Positions 8,113-16,048 of a stretch of 31,633 nucleotides of DNA are shown here, in pieces. The position numbers and the translations under genes are program-made. How positions within the stretch are numbered: position 1 is the stretch's first letter; each line of letters begins with the position of its first letter. This DNA is from Gemmatimonadota bacterium (GTDB lineage: Bacteria > Gemmatimonadota > Gemmatimonadetes > Longimicrobiales > RSA9), in contig JADGGV010000005.1 of NCBI GenBank assembly GCA_019689775.1, forward strand, positions 1-31,633. The letters run 5' to 3'. The notes beneath the pieces were generated by a model, which made no database searches, had not been told where the DNA came from, and was given only the letters and a program-made list of their open reading frames with translations.

Positions 8113-8970
8113 ATGAAAGTCGTCCTGTTCTGTGGTGGCATGGGGATGCGGCTGCGCGAGCACGCCGAATCGCTGCCCAAGCCGCTGGTCGCCATCGGCA
8201 GCCGACCGATCTTGTGGCACGTCATGAAGTACTACGCCCACTACGGGCACAAGGACTTCATCCTCTGCCTCGGCTACAAGTCCGCGCTGATCAAGGATTA
8301 CTTCCTCCGCTACAACGAGGCCACCTCGAACGACTTCGTGCTGTCCGACGGCGGCCGGAACGTGCAGCTGCTCGGCACCGACATCCAGGATTGGCGGATC
8401 ACGTGCGTCGAGACGGGCCTGACGGCCAACATCGGACAGCGCCTGGCGGCCGTTCGGAAGTACCTGGACGGCGAGGATGTCTTCCTGGCCAACTATGCGG
8501 ATGGGCTGACGGACTATCCGCTCCCGGAGATGATCGATCATTTCCTGGCCAGCGGGAAGATCGGCGCGTTCCTGTGCGTCCGGCCCACGCAGAGCTTCCA
8601 CGTGGTCTGGCTGGACGACGACGACACCGTGACCGGGATCCAGCACCTGGCGCGCTCGGGGCTGTTCGTCAACGGCGGCTACTTCATCTTTCGCCGGCAG
8701 ATCTTCGACTACCTGCGGGATGGCGAGGAGCTGGTCGAGGAGCCGTTCGGCCGCCTGATCGCGGAGCGGCAGCTCGCGGCCTACCGCCACGATGGCTTCT
8801 GGATGCCGATGGATACGTTCAAGGACAAGCAGTTGCTCGAGGACATGTACGCGCGCGGCGCGGCGCCCTGGGAGGTCTGGAAGAAGCCCGCCGCGCCCTC
8901 GTCGCTGGCGCGCGAGAAGGCCCTCGCGTTCGCGGACGACGCGTTCCACCGGCACCAGCCGATCCCCTGA
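8113..8970 (+). CDS. Glucose-1-phosphate cytidylyltransferase-like nucleotidyltransferase
   Basis: The 285-aa protein is a sugar-1-phosphate nucleotidyltransferase of the RfbF type. It has the nucleotide-binding loop CGGMGMRL at 7-14, the PKP segment with Lys23, ILWHVMKYYAHYG and the YADGLTDYP metal-site block near 130. RfbF joins CTP and glucose-1-phosphate to give CDP-glucose. This copy differs from classical RfbF: the usual GGLGTRL loop reads GGMGMRL, and the chain is about 28 residues longer than the usual near-257. It therefore belongs to a divergent group, and the nucleotide or sugar used may differ. GAGAGGAG at 8098-8105 gives a strong ribosome binding site. No typical CDP-glucose 4,6-dehydratase (RfbG) is in the window. 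Confidence 0.82.
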   Translation: MKVVLFCGGMGMRLREHAESLPKPLVAIGSRPILWHVMKYYAHYGHKDFILCLGYKSALIKDYFLRYNEATSNDFVLSDGGRNVQLLGTDIQDWRITCVETGLTANIGQRLAAVRKYLDGEDVFLANYADGLTDYPLPEMIDHFLASGKIGAFLCVRPTQSFHVVWLDDDDTVTGIQHLARSGLFVNGGYFIFRRQIFDYLRDGEELVEEPFGRLIAERQLAAYRHDGFWMPMDTFKDKQLLEDMYARGAAPWEVWKKPAAPSSLAREKALAFADDAFHRHQPIP

Positions 8971-8978
8971 CGACCGCC

Positions 8979-9003
8979 GCCGGCGGCCGCGCCGGCCGCC
9001 GGC
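8979..9003 (+). other. Perfect 10-bp G+C hairpin between nucleotidyltransferase and PIG-L genes
   Basis: GCCGGCGGCC at 8979-8988 and GGCCGCCGGC at 8994-9003 are perfect reverse complements around a 5-base loop. The structure begins 8 bases after the stop of the nucleotidyltransferase gene and ends 22 bases before the PIG-L start. There is no T-run. It could act as an mRNA stability or pause element within the operon. Confidence 0.45.
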
Positions 9004-9025
9004 CCAGCTCCCCACGACCCGACCG

Positions 9026-9709
9026 ATGATCCCCTTCACGCTGACGGCGCCCGCCCGCTCGCGGCTGCGCCTGTTGTGCCTGGGCGCGCACTGTGACGAC
9101 CTGGAGATCGGGTGCGGCGGAACGTTGTTGACGCTGCTGCGCTCGGCCGGAGCGGTGGAGGTGCACTGGGTCGTGCTCAGCTCCACGGGGCCGCGCCGGG
9201 AGGAGGCGTGCCGGAGCGCGAGCGAGTTCCTCCAGGGCGCCGCCGCGAGCACGATCGAGATCAAGGAGTTCCGCGACGGCTTCTTCCCCTACCTCGGCTA
9301 TGAGATCAAGGAGTTCTTCGAGGACCTGAAACAGCGCGTCAATCCGGATGTGATCTTCACGCACTATCGCGACGACCGTCATCAGGACCATCGTCTGGTT
9401 TCCGATCTGACCTGGAACACCTTCCGCAACCATCTCATCCTCGAGTACGAGGTCCCCAAGTACGATGGTGACCTGGGCTCGCCGAACGTCTTCGTGCCGC
9501 TGCACGAGGCCGACTGCCGGCGCAAGGCCGCGCTGATCATGCGGATGTTCGAGACCCAGCGCAGCCGGCCCTGGTTCACGGAGGAGACGTTCCTCGCTCT
9601 GCTGCGCCTGCGCGGGATCGAGGCGAGCTCGCCGACCGGCTACGCGGAAGCGTTCTACTGCCGGAAGGCGGCGCTCGAGGTGCAGCTCAACATTCCTCTC
9701 GGAGCGTAA
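9026..9709 (+). CDS. PIG-L family deacetylase
   Basis: The 227-aa protein is a zinc-dependent de-N-acetylase of the PIG-L/LmbE family. The first metal block reads AHCDDLEIGCGG at residues 21-32, with His22, Asp24 and Asp25 in place; the usual Pro of AHPDD is Cys here. The second block is THYRDDRHQDHR at about 111-122, containing the HxDH ligand. Relatives remove acetyl groups from GlcNAc-type sugars in GPI, mycothiol, bacillithiol and antibiotic pathways. In this block it may deacetylate a sugar nucleotide or lipid-linked sugar, giving a free amine. It ends one base before the GTG of the next gene. The ATG at 9026 is chosen because it directly precedes the core; upstream sequence in frame is low-complexity. 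Confidence 0.87.
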   Translation: MIPFTLTAPARSRLRLLCLGAHCDDLEIGCGGTLLTLLRSAGAVEVHWVVLSSTGPRREEACRSASEFLQGAAASTIEIKEFRDGFFPYLGYEIKEFFEDLKQRVNPDVIFTHYRDDRHQDHRLVSDLTWNTFRNHLILEYEVPKYDGDLGSPNVFVPLHEADCRRKAALIMRMFETQRSRPWFTEETFLALLRLRGIEASSPTGYAEAFYCRKAALEVQLNIPLGA

Positions 9710-9710
9710 G

Positions 9711-11042
9711 GTGGAGACCGTAACGATCCTGGGCGCGGGCATCGCCGGCCTCGCCGTGTCCTATTACACCGGCCACGACCGGTGCGTGATCTACGAGGCG
9801 GACTCCCACTACGGCGGTCACGTCTACAGCGAGGAGTGGGACGGGATCGTGTGGGACGATGGTCCGCACGTGTCGTACACGAAGAACGAGTACATCCAGG
9901 AGCTGTTCGCGGAGCTGGTGGACGGGGAGTTCGAGGAGGTCGAGGCCGACGTGGTGAACTACTACCAGGGCCACTGGATCGACCACCCGGCGCAGTCGAA
10001 CCTCTACCAGATCCCGGAGCCGCTGCGGAGCGCCTGCCTGAAGAGCTTCCTGGAATCGCGCGTCGCGGAGCCGGAGGCGCAGGCGCCTCCCGCGAACTAC
10101 CAGGAGTGGCTCTACCGCGCGTTCGGGAAGGTGTTCGCGGATACGTTCCCGGCCGCGTACACGCGCAAGTACTGGACGACGGAGCCGGCGAACCTCGGCA
10201 CGGACTGGATCGGCCGCCGCGTGTTCTACCCGAAGGTGGAGGATGTGACGGGCGGCTTCCGCGGCCCGCTCGGGCGATCCACCTACTGGGTGAACCGCTG
10301 GCGCTACCCCTCGCGCGGCGGCTTCTACACCTACACGCACAAGCTGGCCGAGCGGGCCCGGATCCGGTACGGCAAGAAGCTCGTCTACGTCCACTTCGGC
10401 GAGCGACTGCTCGGCTTCGAGGACGGGACCCGGGCCACCTACGAGCGGCTCGTCTCGACGATCCCGCTGCCGGAGTTCATCGCCTGTGCGGCGGACGCCC
10501 CGGACGACGTGCGCGAGGCCGCCTCGCTGCTGCGCGCGACGCGCCTGCTGCTCGTCCGGGTGGCGGCGCAGCACCCCTCGGTGCGCAAGGAGCCGTGGCT
10601 CTACGTCTACGACGAGGACAAGCTCAGCACGCGGGTGAGCATCCAGGAGAACTTCTCGCCCCACAACGCGCCCGCGGGGATGACCGGGATGTCGGTGGAG
10701 GTCTGCGGCTCGGCGTTCAAGCCGCTGCCGACGGACCACGACGCCGTCGCCCGGCAGGTGGTGCGCGAGCTGATCGAGATGGGGCTGCTCGAGGGGTGGG
10801 ATGCCGTGCAGGGGGTCTCGGTCCGGTACTGTCCCTGGGGCCAGGTGATCTACGATCACAACCGCAAGCCGGCGCTGGATCGCATCAAGGAGTATCTGGA
10901 CGAGCTCGGCGTGCTGCGCGCGGGACGGTACTCGCAGTGGGGCTACCTGATGACGCACGACTGCGTGCTGCGGGGCCGGAAGGTGGCCGAGCATCTGCGG
11001 GATCGGAAGGTGGAGATCCCGGAGTTCGAGATCGCCGAATGA
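9711..11042 (+). CDS. FAD-dependent oxidoreductase, UDP-galactopyranose mutase/amine oxidase-like
   Basis: The 443-aa protein has an N-terminal FAD-binding Rossmann motif GAGIAG at residues 8-13 with Glu29, followed by GGH at 35-37. A DDGPHVSYT segment at 49-57 resembles the GPHIFHT-like stretch of UDP-galactopyranose mutase and protoporphyrinogen-oxidase relatives. The PSRGGFYTYT block near residue 200 is the conserved substrate-domain segment. Position between a sugar deacetylase and a glycosyltransferase suggests a nucleotide-sugar or polyprenyl-sugar substrate, for example ring contraction or oxidation. The true reaction is unknown. Translation starts at GTG 9711, immediately after the PIG-L stop, so expression is probably coupled. 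Confidence 0.7.
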   Translation: METVTILGAGIAGLAVSYYTGHDRCVIYEADSHYGGHVYSEEWDGIVWDDGPHVSYTKNEYIQELFAELVDGEFEEVEADVVNYYQGHWIDHPAQSNLYQIPEPLRSACLKSFLESRVAEPEAQAPPANYQEWLYRAFGKVFADTFPAAYTRKYWTTEPANLGTDWIGRRVFYPKVEDVTGGFRGPLGRSTYWVNRWRYPSRGGFYTYTHKLAERARIRYGKKLVYVHFGERLLGFEDGTRATYERLVSTIPLPEFIACAADAPDDVREAASLLRATRLLLVRVAAQHPSVRKEPWLYVYDEDKLSTRVSIQENFSPHNAPAGMTGMSVEVCGSAFKPLPTDHDAVARQVVRELIEMGLLEGWDAVQGVSVRYCPWGQVIYDHNRKPALDRIKEYLDELGVLRAGRYSQWGYLMTHDCVLRGRKVAEHLRDRKVEIPEFEIAE

Positions 11043-11067
11043 GGCCCCGGCCGCGGAGGTCGGATGC

Positions 11068-12312
11068 ATGAGCGCTCCCCTGTTCAGCATCGTCATCCCC
11101 ACGTACAACCGCTGCGAGCTCGTCCGGCACGCGGTGGAATCCGTGCTGCGCCAGACCTTCCAGGACTTCGAGGTGGTCGTCTCCGACAACTGCTCGGAGG
11201 ATGACACGCCGGCGGTGGTCGCGGCGATCGCCGATTCGCGGGTGCGCTACGTGCGCACGCCCCGACACGGCGCGATCGCGGACAGTTGGGACTTCGCCCG
11301 CAGCCAGGCGCGGGGCACCCTGGTGATGATGCTCTCGGACGACGACGCGCTGGTCGCCACCGCGCTCGCCCGCTTCGCGGACGCGCATCACCGGTTCGGC
11401 GCCGACTTCCTGTTCTCCAATCAGGCGGAATACCGCGACGCGACGTTCCACGGCCCGGATCGCAACACCGTGAGCTGGCAGGCGTTCTCGGGGACCACCC
11501 GTCTCGTCGGGCGGGACGAGTTCGTGGCGCCGCTGTTCGCGTTCCGGCCGCGCTTCGCCACGCACCCGAGCGCGTTCGTGTTCGCGCGCAGCGTCGCCGA
11601 GACGGTCGCGAGCCGCTGCGGCCACTTCTTCCGGGCGAACGGCGTCGAGTTCTTCGCCTGGCCGCTGGCCGCGGTCTTCTCGGAGCGGATCGCCTTCATC
11701 GACGCGCCGCTGGTGATCGTGGGGCGCACGTCGAAGTCGTGGGGATCGAACCTGGTGCTCTCCAATCCGGGGCAGGAGACGATCCAGCGGATGATCGCGG
11801 ACGTCGACCACGACCGCGACTGGGTGCCGCTCACGAACTTCACGCTCTGCAACCTGATGGCGGAGGGGCTGCTCCTGGCCAAGCAACTGTTCCCGGAGGA
11901 GCTGCGCCCGTACGAGTTCGCCGAGGAGCAGTATCTCCGGAAGACGGCGCGGGAGCTGCTCCGGCGCGAGGCGATGGGGGTGAACGTGGCGCGCGAGCTC
12001 GACGAGTTGCTCGCCTACGTGGAGAAGTATCCCTCGCTCCGCGATGAGGTGCGGGCGCTGGTCGCGGCGCGGCGCCGGGCGGGACCGACGTCCTTCCAGC
12101 GGCTCGCCCGGGCCTTGCGCTGGGGGCGGGCGCAGCGGCGGCTCCGGGCGCTGCTCGGGTCCGGGAAGCGGAACGGCAACGGCAAGGCGCGCCGACGGTT
12201 CGTCGTCTCCGGTGCCGAGCAGGGATTCGATGATGTGCTCGGCTGCGCCGCGTTCCTCGCGACCGTGGCCGCGTCGACGCCGCCGGCGCGCGAGGCGGTG
12301 GGCGCGGCGTGA
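11068..12312 (+). CDS. Glycosyltransferase family 2
   Basis: The 414-aa protein starts directly with a GT-A fold: SIVIPTYNRCELVRHAVESV at residues 7-26, VVVSDNCSEDDT at 36-47 and the metal-binding SDDD near 90-93. The catalytic domain ends at about 270. The rest is helical and basic with no membrane segment seen. It should transfer a sugar from a nucleotide donor to the growing lipid-linked glycan at the inner face of the cytoplasmic membrane. GGAGGT at 11055-11060 supports the ATG at 11068. Its TGA overlaps the GTG start of the ABC permease gene (GTGA). Donor and acceptor cannot be predicted. Confidence 0.87.
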   Translation: MSAPLFSIVIPTYNRCELVRHAVESVLRQTFQDFEVVVSDNCSEDDTPAVVAAIADSRVRYVRTPRHGAIADSWDFARSQARGTLVMMLSDDDALVATALARFADAHHRFGADFLFSNQAEYRDATFHGPDRNTVSWQAFSGTTRLVGRDEFVAPLFAFRPRFATHPSAFVFARSVAETVASRCGHFFRANGVEFFAWPLAAVFSERIAFIDAPLVIVGRTSKSWGSNLVLSNPGQETIQRMIADVDHDRDWVPLTNFTLCNLMAEGLLLAKQLFPEELRPYEFAEEQYLRKTARELLRREAMGVNVARELDELLAYVEKYPSLRDEVRALVAARRRAGPTSFQRLARALRWGRAQRRLRALLGSGKRNGNGKARRRFVVSGAEQGFDDVLGCAAFLATVAASTPPAREAVGAA

Positions 12313-13214
12313 CCGATCCCACGCGGAGTGATGCTTCCATGACGATGCTGACGCTCGCGACGCCGGGCTCGACGGACCGGCGGCCCGAGCCGCGCGCCGA
12401 GGTCGCCATCATCGAGCCGACCCGCTTCACGGTGTGGTCGAAGCTGGCCGAGCTGTGGCGATACCGGGATCTGTTCTTCTTCTTCGTCTGGCGTGACATC
12501 AAGACCCGCTACGCCCAGTCGGTGCTCGGCGTGGGTTGGGCCGTGGCGCAGCCGTTCGTCACGATGGTCGTCTTCACCGTCGTGTTCGGGAAGGTGGCGA
12601 AGATCAGCTCGGATGGGAGGCCGTACGCCATCTTCAGCTTCTGTGGCCTGGTACCCTGGACGTACTTCGCCAATACGCTGTCCGATGCGAGCAGCAGCCT
12701 GGTGAAGAACAGCGCCATGCTGGGCAAGATCTACTTCCCGCGGATGATCATGCCGCTTACGCCCGTGCTGGGGCGGCTGCTCGATTTCGGCATCGCCTTC
12801 GTCATGCTGCTCGGTCTCATGCTCTGGTTCCGGACGCCGCCGACGCCGGCCGCGGTCCTGCTGCCGTTCCTGATCCTGATGGTGGCCCTGACGGCGAGCG
12901 GGCTCGGCATGTTCCTGAGCGCGCTGGCCGTGCAGTACCGGGACGTGACGTACGCCATGGGACTCGTCGTCCAGATGCTGATGTACGCGGCGCCGGTGGT
13001 GTATCCGGCGAGCCTGGTCCCGGAGCCATACCGAATGTTCTACGCCCTCAATCCGATGGTCGGGGCGATCGAGGGATTTCGCGCGACATTGCTCGGCGCC
13101 GTGACGATGCCGTGGACGCTGATCGCGGTCAGCGGTGCGAGCGCCGTGGTGATCCTGGCCGCCGGAGCGTTCTACTTCACGGCCAAAGAACCGGTCTTCG
13201 CGGATGTAGTGTAA
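12309..13214 (+). CDS. wzm: ABC-2 type polysaccharide export permease (Wzm-like)
   Basis: The 301-aa protein has a cytoplasmic N-terminal arm, the interface segment FVWRDIKTRYAQSVLG typical of polysaccharide ABC-2 permeases, and about six hydrophobic segments between residues 75 and 290. It forms the membrane channel that moves the lipid-linked glycan across the inner membrane, with the ATPase encoded next. The PYRMFYALNPMVGAIEGFR block near the end is strongly conserved in Wzm/KpsM/RfbA proteins. Two starts are possible: GTG at 12309, overlapping the previous stop, and ATG at 12339 with GGAG at 12325-12328. The coupled GTG is annotated because overlapping starts recur in this cluster. Confidence 0.92.
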   Translation: MTDPTRSDASMTMLTLATPGSTDRRPEPRAEVAIIEPTRFTVWSKLAELWRYRDLFFFFVWRDIKTRYAQSVLGVGWAVAQPFVTMVVFTVVFGKVAKISSDGRPYAIFSFCGLVPWTYFANTLSDASSSLVKNSAMLGKIYFPRMIMPLTPVLGRLLDFGIAFVMLLGLMLWFRTPPTPAAVLLPFLILMVALTASGLGMFLSALAVQYRDVTYAMGLVVQMLMYAAPVVYPASLVPEPYRMFYALNPMVGAIEGFRATLLGAVTMPWTLIAVSGASAVVILAAGAFYFTAKEPVFADVV

Positions 13215-13231
13215 CCCGGAAACGAGGAACC

Positions 13232-14566
13232 ATGGCGGAGTTCGCGATCCGGGCGGAAGGCCTCTCGAAGCGCTATCGCATCGGCGTGCAGGAGACGGGG
13301 CGGAACACGCTGGGCGGCGTCGTGATCGACGTGGTGCGGCAACCAATGACGAACCTGCGTCGCTTGCGCCGATTGACGCGGTTCAGGCCGGGGGCCGACG
13401 AGCCCGACGTGATCTGGGCGTTGAAGGGCGTCTCGTTCGAGATCAAGCCGGGCGAGTCCGTGGGGATCATCGGCGGAAACGGCGCCGGCAAGTCCACGCT
13501 CCTGAAGATCCTGTCGCGCATCACCTCGCCGACCAGCGGGCGCGCCCTGGTGTGCGGTCGCGTCTCCAGCCTGCTCGAGGTGGGAACCGGATTCCACCCG
13601 GAGCTGAGCGGTCGGGAGAACGTCTACCTGAACGGCGCCATCCTCGGCATGACGCGCGAGGAGATCCGGAGCAAGTTCGACGAGATCGTCGAGTTCTCGG
13701 ATGTGGGGAAGTTCATCGATACGCCGGTCAAGCGGTACTCGAGCGGGATGCGCCTCCGGCTCGCCTTCTCGGTGGCCGCGCACCTGGAGCCGGAGATCCT
13801 CATGGTGGACGAAGTCCTGGCGGTGGGCGACATCCGGTTCCAGAAGAAATGCCTGAGCAAGATGGACGACGTGGCGCGCGAAGGCCGCACCGTGCTCTAC
13901 GTCGCCCACAACATGCCCGCGATCGCGCGACTGTGCACGCGCGCCATCCTGCTCGACGGAGGGCGGGTGGTGCAGGATGGCCCGGCGGCGGAGGTGATCA
14001 GTACCTACCTCAACTCCGGGCTGGGCACCTCGGCGGCCCGGGAATGGCCGGACCCCGCGACGGCGCCGAGCGGTGAGATCGTTCGGCTGCGCGCCGTGCG
14101 GGTGCGCAACGACCAGGGGGAGGTCACCGAGACGGTCGACATCCGCAGGCCGGTGCGGGTGGAGATGGAGTACGACGTCTTGAAGGGGGGATACATCGTC
14201 CTGCCGAACATGCACTTCTTCAACGAGGAGGGGATCTACGCCTTCGGTGCCCAGGATCTCGACCCCGAGTGGCGGGGGCGGCGGCGGCCGCCGGGACGCT
14301 ACGTCAGCACCGTGTGGATCCCGGGCAACCTCCTCTCGGAGGGCATGCTCTTCGTCGATGCGAACATGAACACGCTGGAGCCATTCATCTTCCAGTTCCA
14401 GTGTCGGAGCGCCGTCGCGTTTCACGTAGTGGACAGCCTGGACGGGGACTCCAGCCGCGGCGACTGGACCGGGCCGATGCACTGCGTGGTCCGACCGATG
14501 TTCAAGTGGACCACGCGCTATCTCCCGCAGCCCGCCACCGTCCCGGCCGGTGGACGCCTCGCGTAA
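13232..14566 (+). CDS. wzt: Polysaccharide ABC transporter ATP-binding protein with C-terminal glycan-binding domain (Wzt-like)
   Basis: The 444-aa protein has an ABC ATPase core with Walker A GGNGAGKST at 81-89, signature YSSGMRLRLAF at 169-179, Walker B ILMVDEVLAVGD at 189-200 and His226 of the H-loop. A separate domain of about 170 residues follows (275-444) with the beta-rich look of Wzt C-terminal domains. In the E. coli O9a type this domain binds the modified non-reducing end of a finished glycan before export. Its presence suggests that export here depends on a terminal cap, perhaps one of the methyl, carbamoyl or sulfate groups made nearby (inference). It lies 17 bases after the permease gene. 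Sequence upstream of 13232 in the same frame is a shadow of the permease gene. Confidence 0.92.
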   Translation: MAEFAIRAEGLSKRYRIGVQETGRNTLGGVVIDVVRQPMTNLRRLRRLTRFRPGADEPDVIWALKGVSFEIKPGESVGIIGGNGAGKSTLLKILSRITSPTSGRALVCGRVSSLLEVGTGFHPELSGRENVYLNGAILGMTREEIRSKFDEIVEFSDVGKFIDTPVKRYSSGMRLRLAFSVAAHLEPEILMVDEVLAVGDIRFQKKCLSKMDDVAREGRTVLYVAHNMPAIARLCTRAILLDGGRVVQDGPAAEVISTYLNSGLGTSAAREWPDPATAPSGEIVRLRAVRVRNDQGEVTETVDIRRPVRVEMEYDVLKGGYIVLPNMHFFNEEGIYAFGAQDLDPEWRGRRRPPGRYVSTVWIPGNLLSEGMLFVDANMNTLEPFIFQFQCRSAVAFHVVDSLDGDSSRGDWTGPMHCVVRPMFKWTTRYLPQPATVPAGGRLA

Positions 14567-14775
14567 TCGCCTGCGCCGGCTCGCCGCGAGGCGATGAATC
14601 CGGGGCTCGGATGCCGTAGCGCGCCGCTCACGGCGCGGCGGATGGCCCCAGCCTGCCGGAGCGTGGTGAGCCGCTGTCCGCCGGATCCCCGCCTCTCCGA
14701 TCGAATGGCATCACGGCACGACCCGGCTTCGCGACTCGGCGTTGCCCGGACCGCTCACCCTGCGGGACTCGGCCA

Positions 14776-15747
14776 ATGAACGTTCCCGTCGTGCTCATGA
14801 TCTTCAACCGCCCGGAGGCCACGGCCAGGGTCTTCGCGGAGATCGCCCGTGCCCGGCCGACGCGGCTCCTGGTCATCGCGGATGGCCCCCGTGCCGACCG
14901 GCCGGATGACGTCGAGCGGTGCGCGGCCGCGCGCGCGGTCGTCGAGAACGTGGACTGGGACTGCGATGTGCTCCGGAACTACTCCCCGGTGAACCTCGGC
15001 GTCGGGCGCCGGCCAGCCACTGGCCTCCGCTGGGTGTTCGAGCACGTCGAGGAAGCGATCATCTTCGAGGACGACTGCGTGCCGCACCCGACGTTCTTCC
15101 GCTTCTGCGAGGAGCTCCTGCGGCACTACCGCGACGACGAGCGGGTCATGCACATCTCCGGCGACAACTGGAACTTCAACGCGGCGCCGGTCCCGTTCAG
15201 CTACTTCTTCTCCTGCTACTGCTACTCGTGCGGGTGGGCCACCTGGCGGCGGGCGTTCCGCCATTATGATCCCGAGCTCCGGCTCTGGCCGACGCTCCGC
15301 GGGACCCCCTGGCTGCTGGACATCCTGGGCGATCCGCAGGCGGCGGAGTTCTGGGCGCGCAAGTTCGACCGCTCCCACGCCGACGGGATCGAGCGGCACG
15401 GATGGGACTGGCCGTGGCTGTTCGCCTGCTGGGTGCAACGGGGGCTCTCGATCATCCCCAAGACCAATCTCATCTCGAACATCGGGTTCGGCCCGGATGC
15501 CACGCACACCCGGAACCTGGACGACGAGCGCGCCTTCGTGCCGACGGTGGCGATGGAATTCCCCCTGCAACATCCACCGTACATGGTCCGGGACACGGCA
15601 GCCGATCGGCGGATCGCCGAGCAGGTGGCGCTGAAGCGCCGACGGCGGGGGGTCTACCGCAGACTCCGCCAGGCGGCCGTCGGCTCGCTCCCGCCTCGCG
15701 TCCGGCACACGCTCGCGTCGCTCCAGGCGACGCGTACCCGCGCCTGA
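14776..15747 (+). CDS. Glycosyltransferase, HlpA-like / GT-A fold
   Basis: The 323-aa protein opens with PVVLMIFNRPEATARVFAEI and has the acidic metal-site motif FEDDC at about 97-101. The SYFFSCYCYSCGWATWRRAF block is typical of a group often labelled hemolytic protein HlpA-like but structurally GT-A glycosyltransferases related to GNT-I. A basic C-terminal tail follows residue 280. It is expected to add one sugar of the repeat unit in the cytoplasm. The 209 bases before it hold no gene; a weak inverted repeat (TCGCCT at 14567-14572 with AGGCGA at 14589-14594) directly follows the Wzt stop. No strong Shine-Dalgarno precedes the ATG. Confidence 0.78.
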   Translation: MNVPVVLMIFNRPEATARVFAEIARARPTRLLVIADGPRADRPDDVERCAAARAVVENVDWDCDVLRNYSPVNLGVGRRPATGLRWVFEHVEEAIIFEDDCVPHPTFFRFCEELLRHYRDDERVMHISGDNWNFNAAPVPFSYFFSCYCYSCGWATWRRAFRHYDPELRLWPTLRGTPWLLDILGDPQAAEFWARKFDRSHADGIERHGWDWPWLFACWVQRGLSIIPKTNLISNIGFGPDATHTRNLDDERAFVPTVAMEFPLQHPPYMVRDTAADRRIAEQVALKRRRRGVYRRLRQAAVGSLPPRVRHTLASLQATRTRA

Positions 15748-16048
15748 TGGCCGACCAGTCCTTTGTCGGGCCCGTTCCTGTTCTCCAGCTACGCGCACGC
15801 TAGCGGCTTGGACCGTCGGCCCCTCGCGGGGTGCGATCCTCGCCCGTCGATCTCGGCCAACCCCGCCCGGGCGCCCCGCAGGAGAGGCGCCGCCCGCACC
15901 GCGCTGGCTCGATCTCACCGGGACGCCGGACGCCGTCCGCGCGCGGGCGCTCGTCTACGGGTGATACGCCGGAGCCAATGAAAGACCGTCAACGCGAAGC
16001 TGGTATCAGAGGGATTTCGCGGTAATCCTGGCCGACCTGGAATGCCCT
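15748..16048. other. 301-base intergenic region
   Basis: No gene is supported here. A small inverted repeat (GGCGCC at 15870-15875 and 15886-15891) is the only structure I see. From about 15960 the sequence turns less G+C-rich and continues so into the next gene, which could mark an internal promoter or an insertion boundary. No -35/-10 or -24/-12 pair was convincing. Confidence 0.4.

Noticed and set aside
12536..13231. N-terminal extension of the Wzt frame
   Set aside because: This part overlaps the Wzm permease gene in another frame and has no family similarity. The ATG at 13232 gives the normal Wzt start.
16014..16030. ops-like element (CGCGGTAATCCTG) before the DxD glycosyltransferase
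   Set aside because: Only a partial match to the E. coli ops consensus and placed in the middle of the cluster rather than in its leader.
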